The notes beneath the pieces are model-generated. The model saw only the letters and a program-made list of their open reading frames with translations. It had not been told where the DNA came from and searched no databases. Of a stretch of 64,000 bases of DNA, positions 35,930 to 43,844 are shown piece after piece. Numbering within the stretch: position 1 is the first letter of the stretch; each line of letters opens with the position of its first letter. A program made the translations under genes and the position numbers. This DNA is from Rhizobium lentis (GTDB taxonomy: Bacteria; Pseudomonadota; Alphaproteobacteria; Rhizobiales; Rhizobiaceae): NCBI RefSeq assembly GCF_014200175.1, contig NZ_JACHBD010000008.1:277024-341023 (forward strand), given 5' to 3'.

Positions 35930-37804
35930 GTGCCTTGCTGGGGAGTGGAGGCAGAAAGGGAGGAGCCGGATCTGTCTTCGAGATATCGTGCGATAGCGGC
36001 GCTTTTGGTGGTGCCGATCGTCATTTTCGCCTTCTTCAACTATGGAAGCGCGATTGCGACTCGCGCCTATATGGAAGAGGCCTCGGCGCAGGCGGGAACG
36101 GCACTGCGTCTCGCGGTTTCGGCGCTCAGCGGTCATCTCAACCGCTACGAGGCGCTGCCGGCGCTGATTGCCGATCATGACGACATCAAGGAACTGGTCA
36201 GCGCGCCTGACGACATGGCGCTGCGTGATGCTGCCAACCTCTACCTCAAAGAGATCAACGGGCTTTTGAAATCCTCCGACATCTACGTGGTGAAGCCGGA
36301 CGGGGAGACGATCGCCGCCAGTAATTATGATGGACCCGGAAGCTTCGTCGGGCAGAATTTCAACTACCGGCCCTATTTCCAGGAGGCGATCGAAGGCCGG
36401 CTAGCGCGATTTTATGCGCTCGGCACCACCTCGCTGAAACGCGGCTATTATTTCTCGGCGCCGATCAGGGTCGAGGCGGACATCCGTGGCGTCATCGTCT
36501 TCAAGGTCGATATCGACATGATCGAATCCTCCTGGAGCGGCGGGGAGTACAAGATTTTCGTCTCCGATCCGGAGGGTATCATCTTCATGTCGGGCAGCCC
36601 GGAATGGCTTTACGGGGCGATCCTGCCGCTGACGGCCGACCGCATCGCCCGCACGGAAGCCTCGCGGCGTTATGCCAATGCCAGGCTGACGGCGCTGCCG
36701 GTGACGCGTCACCGCTTCGAACAGCACGAGCTGGTGACGCTGGCAAGCGACCGGGGTGCGAGCGAATATCTGGTGCTGTCGCATTACATGCCGGCCGAGG
36801 ACTGGACGGTGAACGTGCTGATGGAAACGAGCTCCATCCGGGCTCAGGCGCGCACCGCACTGGCCGCCGTCTTCCTCATCCTCTGCATCGCCGCGCTTGC
36901 TGTCGCCGTGCTTCGCCAGCGGCGGGCGCGGCTTGCGGAGCGCATGCAGATGCAGGCCGAGGCGCGCGGCGAGCTGGAGCGGCGGGTAGAGGAGCGCACC
37001 GCTGATCTTGCCCGCGTCAACAGCCGCATCGAGGAGGAGATCTCGGAGCGGCGGCTGACCGAACAGCAGCTACGTCAGACCCAGGCCGATTTGATCCAGG
37101 CCGGCAAGCTTGCCGGGCTCGGACAAATGTCGGCGGCTCTTTCGCATGAGTTCAATCAGCCGCTGGCCGCCGCCAAGACCTATACGGACAGCGCCACGGT
37201 GCTGATCGACCGCGGGCGAATGGAGGAGGCGCGCGACAATATAAGGCGCATCGGCGGGCTGATCGACCGGATGGCCTCGATCAGCCGGCACCTGCGCAAC
37301 TTCGCCCGCAAGCCGAACGAGAAGCTCGGGCCGGTCCCTCTCGACGAAGCGATGCGTGATACGCTGGAAATCGTCGCATGGCGGCTGAAAGCGGCGGACA
37401 CCGAGCTTCGGCTCGATCTCGGGACAAGGGCGCCGGTCGTGCGCGCCGGTTCGGTGCGTCTACAGCAGGTGCTGGTGAATGTGATCTCCAATGCCGCCGA
37501 CGCGGTGGAAGGACTGGATGACAGGCGCATCGAGGTTTCGGCTTTCGAGAAGGCCGGCAAGGTGGTGCTGACGGTGCGCGACCATGGGCCGGGTGTGCCG
37601 GCGGCGATCGCCGAGCGCATCTTCGATCCGTTCTTCACGACGAAGGGCGTCGGCAAGGGGCTCGGGCTGGGACTTTCGATCTCCTACAACATCGTCAAGG
37701 ATTTCGGCGGCAGCCTGGCCGCCGCCAATCATCCCGAAGGGGGCGCGGTGTTCCGCATCGAGCTGCAGTCGGCGGCAGGGCTGATGCCGGAGGCGGCGGA
37801 ATGA
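35930..37804 (+). CDS. DctB-like sensor histidine kinase
   Basis: The 624-residue kinase has two membrane helices (about 22-40 and 305-322) around a double-Cache periplasmic sensor (NYRPYFQEAI, GYYFSAPI), a coiled coil, the H box ALSHEFNQPLAAAKTY (His406), N box NVISNAADAVEG, and G boxes DHGPGVP and GVGKGLGLGLSISYNI. The architecture matches C4-dicarboxylate sensor DctB. The listed start is GTG 35930; GTG 35945 or an unusual CTG after GGGAGGAGCC are alternatives. It overlaps the response-regulator gene by four bases. Confidence 0.88.
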   Translation: MPCWGVEAEREEPDLSSRYRAIAALLVVPIVIFAFFNYGSAIATRAYMEEASAQAGTALRLAVSALSGHLNRYEALPALIADHDDIKELVSAPDDMALRDAANLYLKEINGLLKSSDIYVVKPDGETIAASNYDGPGSFVGQNFNYRPYFQEAIEGRLARFYALGTTSLKRGYYFSAPIRVEADIRGVIVFKVDIDMIESSWSGGEYKIFVSDPEGIIFMSGSPEWLYGAILPLTADRIARTEASRRYANARLTALPVTRHRFEQHELVTLASDRGASEYLVLSHYMPAEDWTVNVLMETSSIRAQARTALAAVFLILCIAALAVAVLRQRRARLAERMQMQAEARGELERRVEERTADLARVNSRIEEEISERRLTEQQLRQTQADLIQAGKLAGLGQMSAALSHEFNQPLAAAKTYTDSATVLIDRGRMEEARDNIRRIGGLIDRMASISRHLRNFARKPNEKLGPVPLDEAMRDTLEIVAWRLKAADTELRLDLGTRAPVVRAGSVRLQQVLVNVISNAADAVEGLDDRRIEVSAFEKAGKVVLTVRDHGPGVPAAIAERIFDPFFTTKGVGKGLGLGLSISYNIVKDFGGSLAAANHPEGGAVFRIELQSAAGLMPEAAE

Positions 37805-39135
37805 ACGAAGCGAAGATTCTGCTGGTTGACGACGAGGAGGAGCTGCGCCGCTCGACGGCGCAGGCGCTGGAGCTCTCCGGCTTCAGCGTCGAGACCTTTT
37901 CGAATGGCGATCATGTGCTCGAGCTGATCGGCTACAGCTTTCCCGGCGTCGTCGTCAGCGATATCCGCATGCCCGGTATCGATGGCATGACGCTGATGCA
38001 GAAGATCCGCGAGGTCGATCCGGAGGTGCCGGTCATTCTCGTCACCGGCCATGGCGATGTGCAGCTCGCTGTGAAGGCGATGCGGGAGGGCGCCTATGAT
38101 TTCATCGAGAAGCCGTTCACGGCGGAGATGCTTGCCGGCGTCATTCGCCGGGCGATGGAGCGGCGCGGCCTCGTGCTCGAAAACCGGCTGCTGAAGGCGG
38201 TCGCCGGCAAACGCGACGATATCGAGGCGCGGCTGCCGGGACGCACGCAGGCGATGGTGGACCTGCGCTATCGCATCCGTGCGATCGGGGCGAGCGATGC
38301 CGATACGCTTATTGTCGGCGAGACCGGCGCCGGCAAGGAAGTGGTGGCCCGCGCGCTTCACGACATCAGCGCCCGGGCAAGCCGGCCGTTCATTGCGATC
38401 AATTGCGCCGCGCTGCCGGCAAACCTGATCGAGAGCGAGCTTTTCGGCCATGAGCCCGGCGCCTTTCCGGGAGCGGTCAGGCCGCGTTACGGAAAGTTCG
38501 AACACGGGCGCGGCGGCACCATCCTTCTCGACGAGATCGGCTCCATGCCCTTCGATCTGCAGGCGAAGTTCCTGCGGGTGCTGCAGGAGCGGGTGATCTC
38601 CAGGCTCGGATCGAACGAGGTCGTGCCGCTCGACGTCCGCTTCATCGCGACAAGCAAGGTCAATCTTGAGGCGGAGGTGGCAGCTGGCCGTTTCCGCGCC
38701 GATCTGCTCTACCGGCTGAACGTCGCAACGCTGCACGTGCCGTCGCTGTCGCAGCGGCGGGCGGACGTTCCGCTGCTTTTCCTGCAGCTGGTGCGGGAGG
38801 CGGCCGCCCGCTACGGCCGCGACGAGCTCACCGTGCCGCCGGAGGTGATCTCCGACATCGCCCAGCGCGACTGGCCCGGCAATGTCCGCGAATTGAGGAA
38901 CGCCGCCGACCGTCTGGTGCTCGGCCTTGACAACGGCGGGCGGCAGGCCGAGGAGGCGACTGGCCTTGCAGAACGCGTCGCCGAATTCGAACGGGGCGTC
39001 ATCGCCAGCGCACTGGTCGCGCATGGCGGAAGCCTCCGGCCGGTCTATGAATCGCTCGGCATTTCCCGCAAGACGCTCTACGAAAAGATGCAGAAATACG
39101 GCCTCGACAAGCGGATGCTGTTTACTGACGGCTGA
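37801..39135 (+). CDS. DctD-like response regulator with altered GAFTGA loop
   Basis: The 444-residue regulator has a receiver domain (D10, D11, phospho-acceptor D54, K104), an AAA+ domain with Walker A GETGAGKE (173-180), Walker B GGTILLDEIGS and sensor RFRADLLYRLNV, and a C-terminal Fis-type helix (about 405-440, YESLGISRKTLYEKMQKYG). The sigma-54-contacting loop, normally GAFTGA, reads GAFPGA (220-225). That threonine is critical in characterised family members, so open-complex activation may be altered. Paired with the DctB-like kinase and followed by tctCBA, its likely target. Confidence 0.9.
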   Translation: MNEAKILLVDDEEELRRSTAQALELSGFSVETFSNGDHVLELIGYSFPGVVVSDIRMPGIDGMTLMQKIREVDPEVPVILVTGHGDVQLAVKAMREGAYDFIEKPFTAEMLAGVIRRAMERRGLVLENRLLKAVAGKRDDIEARLPGRTQAMVDLRYRIRAIGASDADTLIVGETGAGKEVVARALHDISARASRPFIAINCAALPANLIESELFGHEPGAFPGAVRPRYGKFEHGRGGTILLDEIGSMPFDLQAKFLRVLQERVISRLGSNEVVPLDVRFIATSKVNLEAEVAAGRFRADLLYRLNVATLHVPSLSQRRADVPLLFLQLVREAAARYGRDELTVPPEVISDIAQRDWPGNVRELRNAADRLVLGLDNGGRQAEEATGLAERVAEFERGVIASALVAHGGSLRPVYESLGISRKTLYEKMQKYGLDKRMLFTDG

Positions 39136-39148
39136 TCCTGCCAGCATG

Positions 39149-39174
39149 GCGATGGGTGGATTTCCACCCATCGC
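39149..39174. promoter_or_regulatory. 26-bp perfect dyad upstream of tctC (candidate activator site)
   Basis: GCGATGGGTGGA (39149-39160), TT, then TCCACCCATCGC (39163-39174): twelve-base perfect arms. It lies 13 bases past the regulator stop and about 167 bases before tctC ATG. No T tract follows, so an upstream activating site is as likely as a terminator. Confidence 0.5.
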
Positions 39175-39341
39175 AATAGCCGTTTGTTTCCGAATCGACC
39201 CATGCTGCACCGCACTGTCTGAGAATCATCTTGTCGAGGCGGTGGCGGTGATTGCGGCTCGATTTTTCCGGGCGGCAAATAGGACATCGTCGGCGCGGAG
39301 GATATGCCGGCGGCTTTGCTTGTTTCATCAGGGAGGAAACG

Positions 39342-40325
39342 ATGAAAATCCTGAAGGCCATGCTCGGCCTGACCGCGGCTGCCGCGGTCTCTCTTCTCGC
39401 CGGCGCCGCTTCGGCGCAGACCTATCCCGAGCGCACCATTACCATGGTCGTCCCCTTCGCGGCCGGTGGCCCGACCGATACCGTCGCACGCCTCGTCGCC
39501 GAATCCATGTCCAAGGATCTCGGTCAGCAGATCGTCGTGGAGAACGTCGGCGGCGCCGGCGGCACGCTCGGCGCGGGCCGGGTGGCGAACGCCGATCCCG
39601 ATGGATACACCATCCTCCTGCACCATATCGGCATGGCTACCAGCGCCACGCTCTATCGCAAGCTCGCTTATGACACGCTCGGCGCCTTCGACTATGTCGG
39701 CCTTGTGACCGAGGTGCCGATGACGATCGTCGCACGCAAGGACTTCGAGCCGACGGATCTCAAGGGCCTGATCGACTATGTCAAGGCCAACAAGGACAAG
39801 GTGACGGTCGCCAATGCCGGCATCGGCGCCGCTTCGCATCTCTGCGGCATGATGTTCATGAGCGCCATCCAGACCCAGCTTACGACCGTTCCCTACAAGG
39901 GTACGGGTCCTGCCATGACCGACCTTCTCGGCGGCCAGGTCGATATCATGTGCGACCAGACGACCAACACGACGAAGCAGATTCAAGGCGGCACGATCAA
40001 GGCTTATGCGGTAACCTCGCCCAAGCGCCTCGACGTCATGAAGGACATTCCGACGGCTGTCGAAGCCGGCCTGCCGGGTTTCGAAGTCGGTATCTGGCAC
40101 GGTATCTACACGCCGAAAGGTACGCCCGCCGCGATCAACGAACGGCTGTCGAAGTCGCTGCAGGTGGCGCTGAAGGATCCCAATGTCGGCGCCCGCTTCG
40201 CCGAACTGGGCACGGCACCGTCCTCCGACGCCGATGCGACGCCGGCCGCGCTGAAGGCCAAGCTCGAAAGCGAGATCGCCCGCTGGAAGCCGGTGATCGA
40301 GGCTGCCGGGGAATATGCTGACTAG
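39342..40325 (+). CDS. tctC: TctC, tripartite tricarboxylate transporter binding protein
   Basis: The periplasmic receptor has 327 residues, with a signal peptide ending ASAQ (residue 26), then YPERTITMVVPFAAGGPTDT (typical Bug/TctC carboxylate-binding opening) and VPYKGTGPAMTDLLGGQVD. GGGAGG precedes ATG 39342. First gene of tctCBA behind its own DctBD-like system; the ligand is probably a di- or tricarboxylate. Confidence 0.94.
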   Translation: MKILKAMLGLTAAAAVSLLAGAASAQTYPERTITMVVPFAAGGPTDTVARLVAESMSKDLGQQIVVENVGGAGGTLGAGRVANADPDGYTILLHHIGMATSATLYRKLAYDTLGAFDYVGLVTEVPMTIVARKDFEPTDLKGLIDYVKANKDKVTVANAGIGAASHLCGMMFMSAIQTQLTTVPYKGTGPAMTDLLGGQVDIMCDQTTNTTKQIQGGTIKAYAVTSPKRLDVMKDIPTAVEAGLPGFEVGIWHGIYTPKGTPAAINERLSKSLQVALKDPNVGARFAELGTAPSSDADATPAALKAKLESEIARWKPVIEAAGEYAD

Positions 40326-40357
40326 TGAGGGGTGCCAGGAATAACCCCTCACACTAA

Positions 40358-40384
40358 CCCTCTCCCTGTCCACGGGGAGAGGGG
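40358..40384. repeat. Short hairpin repeat between tctC and tctB
   Basis: CCCTCTCCC-TGTCCAC-GGGGAGAGGG forms a compact hairpin in the 138-base gap. It resembles half of the family D element at 43715. Such hairpins behind a binding-protein gene may stabilise its mRNA or partly terminate transcription. Confidence 0.55.
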
Positions 40385-40463
40385 ACTGCATGCTCAATGG
40401 CAGCGGCCGAGCCGGCAGGCGGATGAGGCGTCACGTGAACCATCTCCAACTCCAGGAGACACC

Positions 40464-40925
40464 ATGAAATCCATCAGTTTTGATACCACCAATGCGATCT
40501 GCGGCGCGCTTTTCATCGGCACCGGCGCCTTCTTCGCCTTCCAGTCGATCTCGCTCGACCTCGGCACGGCATTACGCATGGGACCGGGTTATTTTCCGCT
40601 GGTGCTTGCCTGCGTGCTCGTGCTTCTCGGCGCGATCATCTTCATTCAGGCCCTGCGTGTCGAGGGCGAGCCGGTCGATGTCTTCGCCTGGCGCGGCATG
40701 CTCTTCATTCTGCCGGCGCCGGTCTTTTTCGGGTTGACGGTGCGCGGGCTCGGATTTGCGCCGGCGCTGTTCTTCACCGCCTTCATCGCCTGCTTTGCGT
40801 CGCGCAAAATGAATGTTGTGTTTGCAATCATCCTATCGCTGCTGCTGACGATCTTTTCGGTTGCCGTCTTCAGCTATGGGCTCGGGCTGCCGTTCGAGCG
40901 CTTCGGCCCCTGGGTCCGGTTCTAG
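40464..40925 (+). CDS. tctB: TctB, small membrane subunit
   Basis: A 153-residue protein with four predicted membrane helices (about 9-26, 38-56, 75-92, 115-140), the standard TctB layout. CAGGAG precedes ATG 40464. The next gene starts ten bases after its stop. Confidence 0.92.
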   Translation: MKSISFDTTNAICGALFIGTGAFFAFQSISLDLGTALRMGPGYFPLVLACVLVLLGAIIFIQALRVEGEPVDVFAWRGMLFILPAPVFFGLTVRGLGFAPALFFTAFIACFASRKMNVVFAIILSLLLTIFSVAVFSYGLGLPFERFGPWVRF

Positions 40926-40934
40926 GAGGCGACG

Positions 40935-42440
40935 GTGGATCTTTTCAGCAATCTCGCTCTCGGCTTCGCCACCGCGGCAACTCTCGACAATCTTCTCTTC
41001 TGCCTGATCGGCGTGCTGCTCGGCACGCTGATCGGCGTGCTTCCCGGCATCGGCGCCACGGCGACGATCGCCATGCTTCTGCCAATCACATTCCAGCTCG
41101 AGCCGGTCTCCTCGCTCATCATGCTCGCCGGCATCTATTACGGCGCGCAATATGGCGGCTCGACGACGGCGATCCTCATCAATATGCCGGGCGAATCCTC
41201 TTCCGCCGTTACCGCAATCGATGGCTACCAGATGGCGCGCAAGGGCAGGGCGGGGGCGGCACTGGCGATCGCCGCGCTCGGGTCGTTCTTCGCCGGCACG
41301 GTCTCGACCTTTCTCGTTGCGATCTTCGCCCCGCCGCTGACCGACATCGCGCTGCAATTCGGCTCTGCCGAGTATTTCTCGTTGATGATCGTCGGTCTTG
41401 TCTCTTCGATCGCGCTTGCGCACGGCTCGGTCGTCAAGGCCTTGGCGATGGTGGCGCTGGGTCTGCTGCTCGGCCTCGTCGGCACCGATATCTACACCGG
41501 CACGCCGCGCTTCACGCTCGGCATCCGCGAATATGCCGACGGGCTGAACTTCGTGGCGCTCGCGGTCGGCGTCTTCGGCGTGGCGGAGATCCTGCGCAAC
41601 CTCGAAGGCGAGTCGACACGCACGGTGCTGATGGCCAAGGTTTCGGGTCTCTTGCCCTCACGCCAGGAATTCAAGGAGATGATTGCGCCGGTCATTCGCA
41701 GCACGGCGATCGGCTCGGCGCTCGGCATCCTGCCGGGCGGCGGGGCGATCCTTGCCTCCTTCGCCTCCTATACGGTGGAAAAACGCCTCTCGAAGACGCC
41801 GCAGGATTTCGGCAAGGGCGCGGTCGCCGGCGTGGCGGGTCCGGAATCGGCCAACAACGCGGGGGCGCAGACTTCGTTCATTCCGCTGCTGACCCTCGGC
41901 ATTCCGGCCAATCCCGTCATGGCGCTGATGATCGGCGCGATGATCATTCAGGGCATCGTGCCGGGACCGAATGTCGCCACCGAACAGCCGGCGCTGTTCT
42001 GGGGCATCATCGCCTCGATGTGGATCGGCAATCTGATGCTCGTGATCCTGAACCTGCCTCTGATCGGGCTCTGGGTGAAGCTTCTGACCGTGCCCTATTA
42101 CGTGCTCTTCCCGATCATCATGGCCTTCTGCTCGATCGGGGTCTACAGCGTCAACGCCAATGTCTACGACCTCTATGCCGTCGCCTTCTTCGGCTTCATC
42201 GGCTACGTGCTGGCAAAACTTCGCTGCGAACCGGCACCGCTCCTGCTCGGTTTTGTGCTCGGGCCTCTTCTGGAAGAGAACCTCAGACGCGCCATGATCC
42301 TGTCGCGCGGCGATCCGACCACCTTCGTCACTCGGCCGATCAGCGCCACGCTTCTGGCGATCGCGGTCGCCGTTCTGATCGTCGTCTTCCTGCCGAGCGT
42401 CAAGAAGAAGCGCGAGGAGGTGTTCGTCGAGGAAGCCTGA
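40935..42440 (+). CDS. tctA: TctA, large membrane subunit
   Basis: The 501-residue, 10-12-helix channel subunit of the tripartite tricarboxylate transporter. Conserved TctA motifs are LIGVLPGIGATATIAMLLP, YYGAQYGGSTTAILINMPGE and GPESANNAGAQTSFIPLLTLGIP. It begins at GTG 40935 behind TAGGAGG. Complete, no truncation. Confidence 0.95.
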   Translation: MDLFSNLALGFATAATLDNLLFCLIGVLLGTLIGVLPGIGATATIAMLLPITFQLEPVSSLIMLAGIYYGAQYGGSTTAILINMPGESSSAVTAIDGYQMARKGRAGAALAIAALGSFFAGTVSTFLVAIFAPPLTDIALQFGSAEYFSLMIVGLVSSIALAHGSVVKALAMVALGLLLGLVGTDIYTGTPRFTLGIREYADGLNFVALAVGVFGVAEILRNLEGESTRTVLMAKVSGLLPSRQEFKEMIAPVIRSTAIGSALGILPGGGAILASFASYTVEKRLSKTPQDFGKGAVAGVAGPESANNAGAQTSFIPLLTLGIPANPVMALMIGAMIIQGIVPGPNVATEQPALFWGIIASMWIGNLMLVILNLPLIGLWVKLLTVPYYVLFPIIMAFCSIGVYSVNANVYDLYAVAFFGFIGYVLAKLRCEPAPLLLGFVLGPLLEENLRRAMILSRGDPTTFVTRPISATLLAIAVAVLIVVFLPSVKKKREEVFVEEA

Positions 42441-42531
42441 GGGGTTGAACTTGCGATCCGTTTGATAAACAAGAAATGATCTGACGCGGGCGCCGGCTGG
42501 GCGCCCGTTCGCTCGACAGGATATCCAGGCC

Positions 42532-43701
42532 ATGAGCATCCCCGCCCGGATCAAGGACGATCTGCCGTTCCTCACTGCCCTGCGACGTGACCTGCATGCC
42601 CATCCCGAGCTCGGCTTCGAGGAGGAGCGCACCGCCGGCATCGTCGCGAGGCTGCTGGAGGAAGCGGGTATTGCCGTGCATCGCGGCCTTGGCGGCACCG
42701 GCGTGGTCGGCACGCTGCAGGTCGGCAACGGCACCCGCCGCATCGGGCTCAGGGCTGACATGGATGCGCTCGCCATGCCCGAGGCGGCGGAGCGGCCTTA
42801 TAAGTCGACGGTGCCTGGCAGGATGCATGCCTGCGGTCATGACGGCCATACGGCGATGCTTTTCGGCGCCGCACGGCATCTTGCGGCGACGCGGAGTTTT
42901 TCCGGCACGGTGCATTTCATCTTCCAGCCGGCCGAAGAGGGGCGCGGCGGCCCCAAGCGCATGGTGGACGAAGGGCTCTTTAGGCTTTTCCCTTGCGACG
43001 CCGTTTATGGACTGCACAATATGCCTGGACTAGCGGTCGATGAGATCGCGGTGGTCGAGGGGCCGCAGCTTGCCTCTTCCGACAGCTGGCGCGTCACCTT
43101 TCGCGGCATCGGCACGCACGGCGCCAAGCCGCATCTCGGCCGTGATCCGATCACGGCGGCCGGCACCTTCCTGTCATCACTGCAGACGATCGTCGGGCGC
43201 GTGGTCGATCCGCTGCAGCCGGCCGTCGTCAGCGCCTGCTTCCTGCAGGCGGGTGACCCCAAGGCGCTAAACGTCATTCCCGACGTGGTCGAGATCGGCG
43301 GCACGGCACGCGCCTATTCGCCCGAGGTGCGCGGTCAGCTCGAGGCCGAAGTCGGCCGGTTGGCCAGCGGAACTGCTGCGATGTATGGCATTTCAGCCGA
43401 CTACCGTTTCGAGCGGCGCATTCCGCCGGTGATCAATGACCGGGATGCGACTACGCGGGCGCTTGCTGCTGCCGGGATGGTCTTTGGTGAAAAAGTGCGA
43501 ACAAGCTTTCCGCCGTCGACGGCGGGCGACGACTTTGCCTTCTTTGCGCAGAACGCGCCGGGCTGTTATGCCTGGCTCGGCAACGGGCCGGCGGTGGACG
43601 GGGCGCTGCATCACAACACGGCTTATGATTTCAATGATGAGGCGCTTGGCTATGGCGCGGCTTATTGGGTGGCGTTGGTGGAGCGGGAGTTGAGGGGTTA
43701 G
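42532..43701 (+). CDS. M20 family amidohydrolase
   Basis: The 389-residue metal-dependent peptidase/hydrolase of the hippurate hydrolase and N-acyl-amino-acid hydrolase type. Metal ligands and catalytic residues are present: GLRADMDAL, HACGHDGHTAM (C101, H103, D104, H106), PAEEG (E135, E136), GLHNMPG and the C-terminal STAGDDFAFF and HHNTAYDF. Located 92 bases after tctA with a GC-rich hairpin (about 42487-42506) between. It may process substrates brought in by Tct, but the true substrate is unknown. Confidence 0.9.
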   Translation: MSIPARIKDDLPFLTALRRDLHAHPELGFEEERTAGIVARLLEEAGIAVHRGLGGTGVVGTLQVGNGTRRIGLRADMDALAMPEAAERPYKSTVPGRMHACGHDGHTAMLFGAARHLAATRSFSGTVHFIFQPAEEGRGGPKRMVDEGLFRLFPCDAVYGLHNMPGLAVDEIAVVEGPQLASSDSWRVTFRGIGTHGAKPHLGRDPITAAGTFLSSLQTIVGRVVDPLQPAVVSACFLQAGDPKALNVIPDVVEIGGTARAYSPEVRGQLEAEVGRLASGTAAMYGISADYRFERRIPPVINDRDATTRALAAAGMVFGEKVRTSFPPSTAGDDFAFFAQNAPGCYAWLGNGPAVDGALHHNTAYDFNDEALGYGAAYWVALVERELRG

Positions 43702-43714
43702 CTGGCGTTTGCGG

Positions 43715-43825
43715 CCCCTCATCCACCTGCCGGCACCTTCTCCCCGAGGGGAGAAGAGACATGCCGCGGCGTCTCGATTCCTCTTCTCCCCTCGGGGAGA
43801 AGGTGCCCGTAGGGCGGATGAGGGG
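43715..43825. repeat. Palindromic repeat, family D, between convergent genes
   Basis: Outer arms CCCCTCATCC (43715-43724) and GGATGAGGGG (43816-43825). Inner 27-base perfect arms (43732-43758 with 43781-43807) begin GGCACCTTCTCCCC and contain the sub-palindrome CTCCCCGAGGGGAG. Lies in the gap between two converging genes, where it could act as a bidirectional terminator. Resembles a widespread rhizobial intergenic element. Confidence 0.88.
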
Positions 43826-43844
43826 GCGCCTAGCACGAATCTCG

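Noticed and set aside
39240..39260. TGGCGGTGATTGC as a sigma-54 promoter before tctC
   Set aside because: The GG-to-GC spacing is too short for a -24/-12 element.
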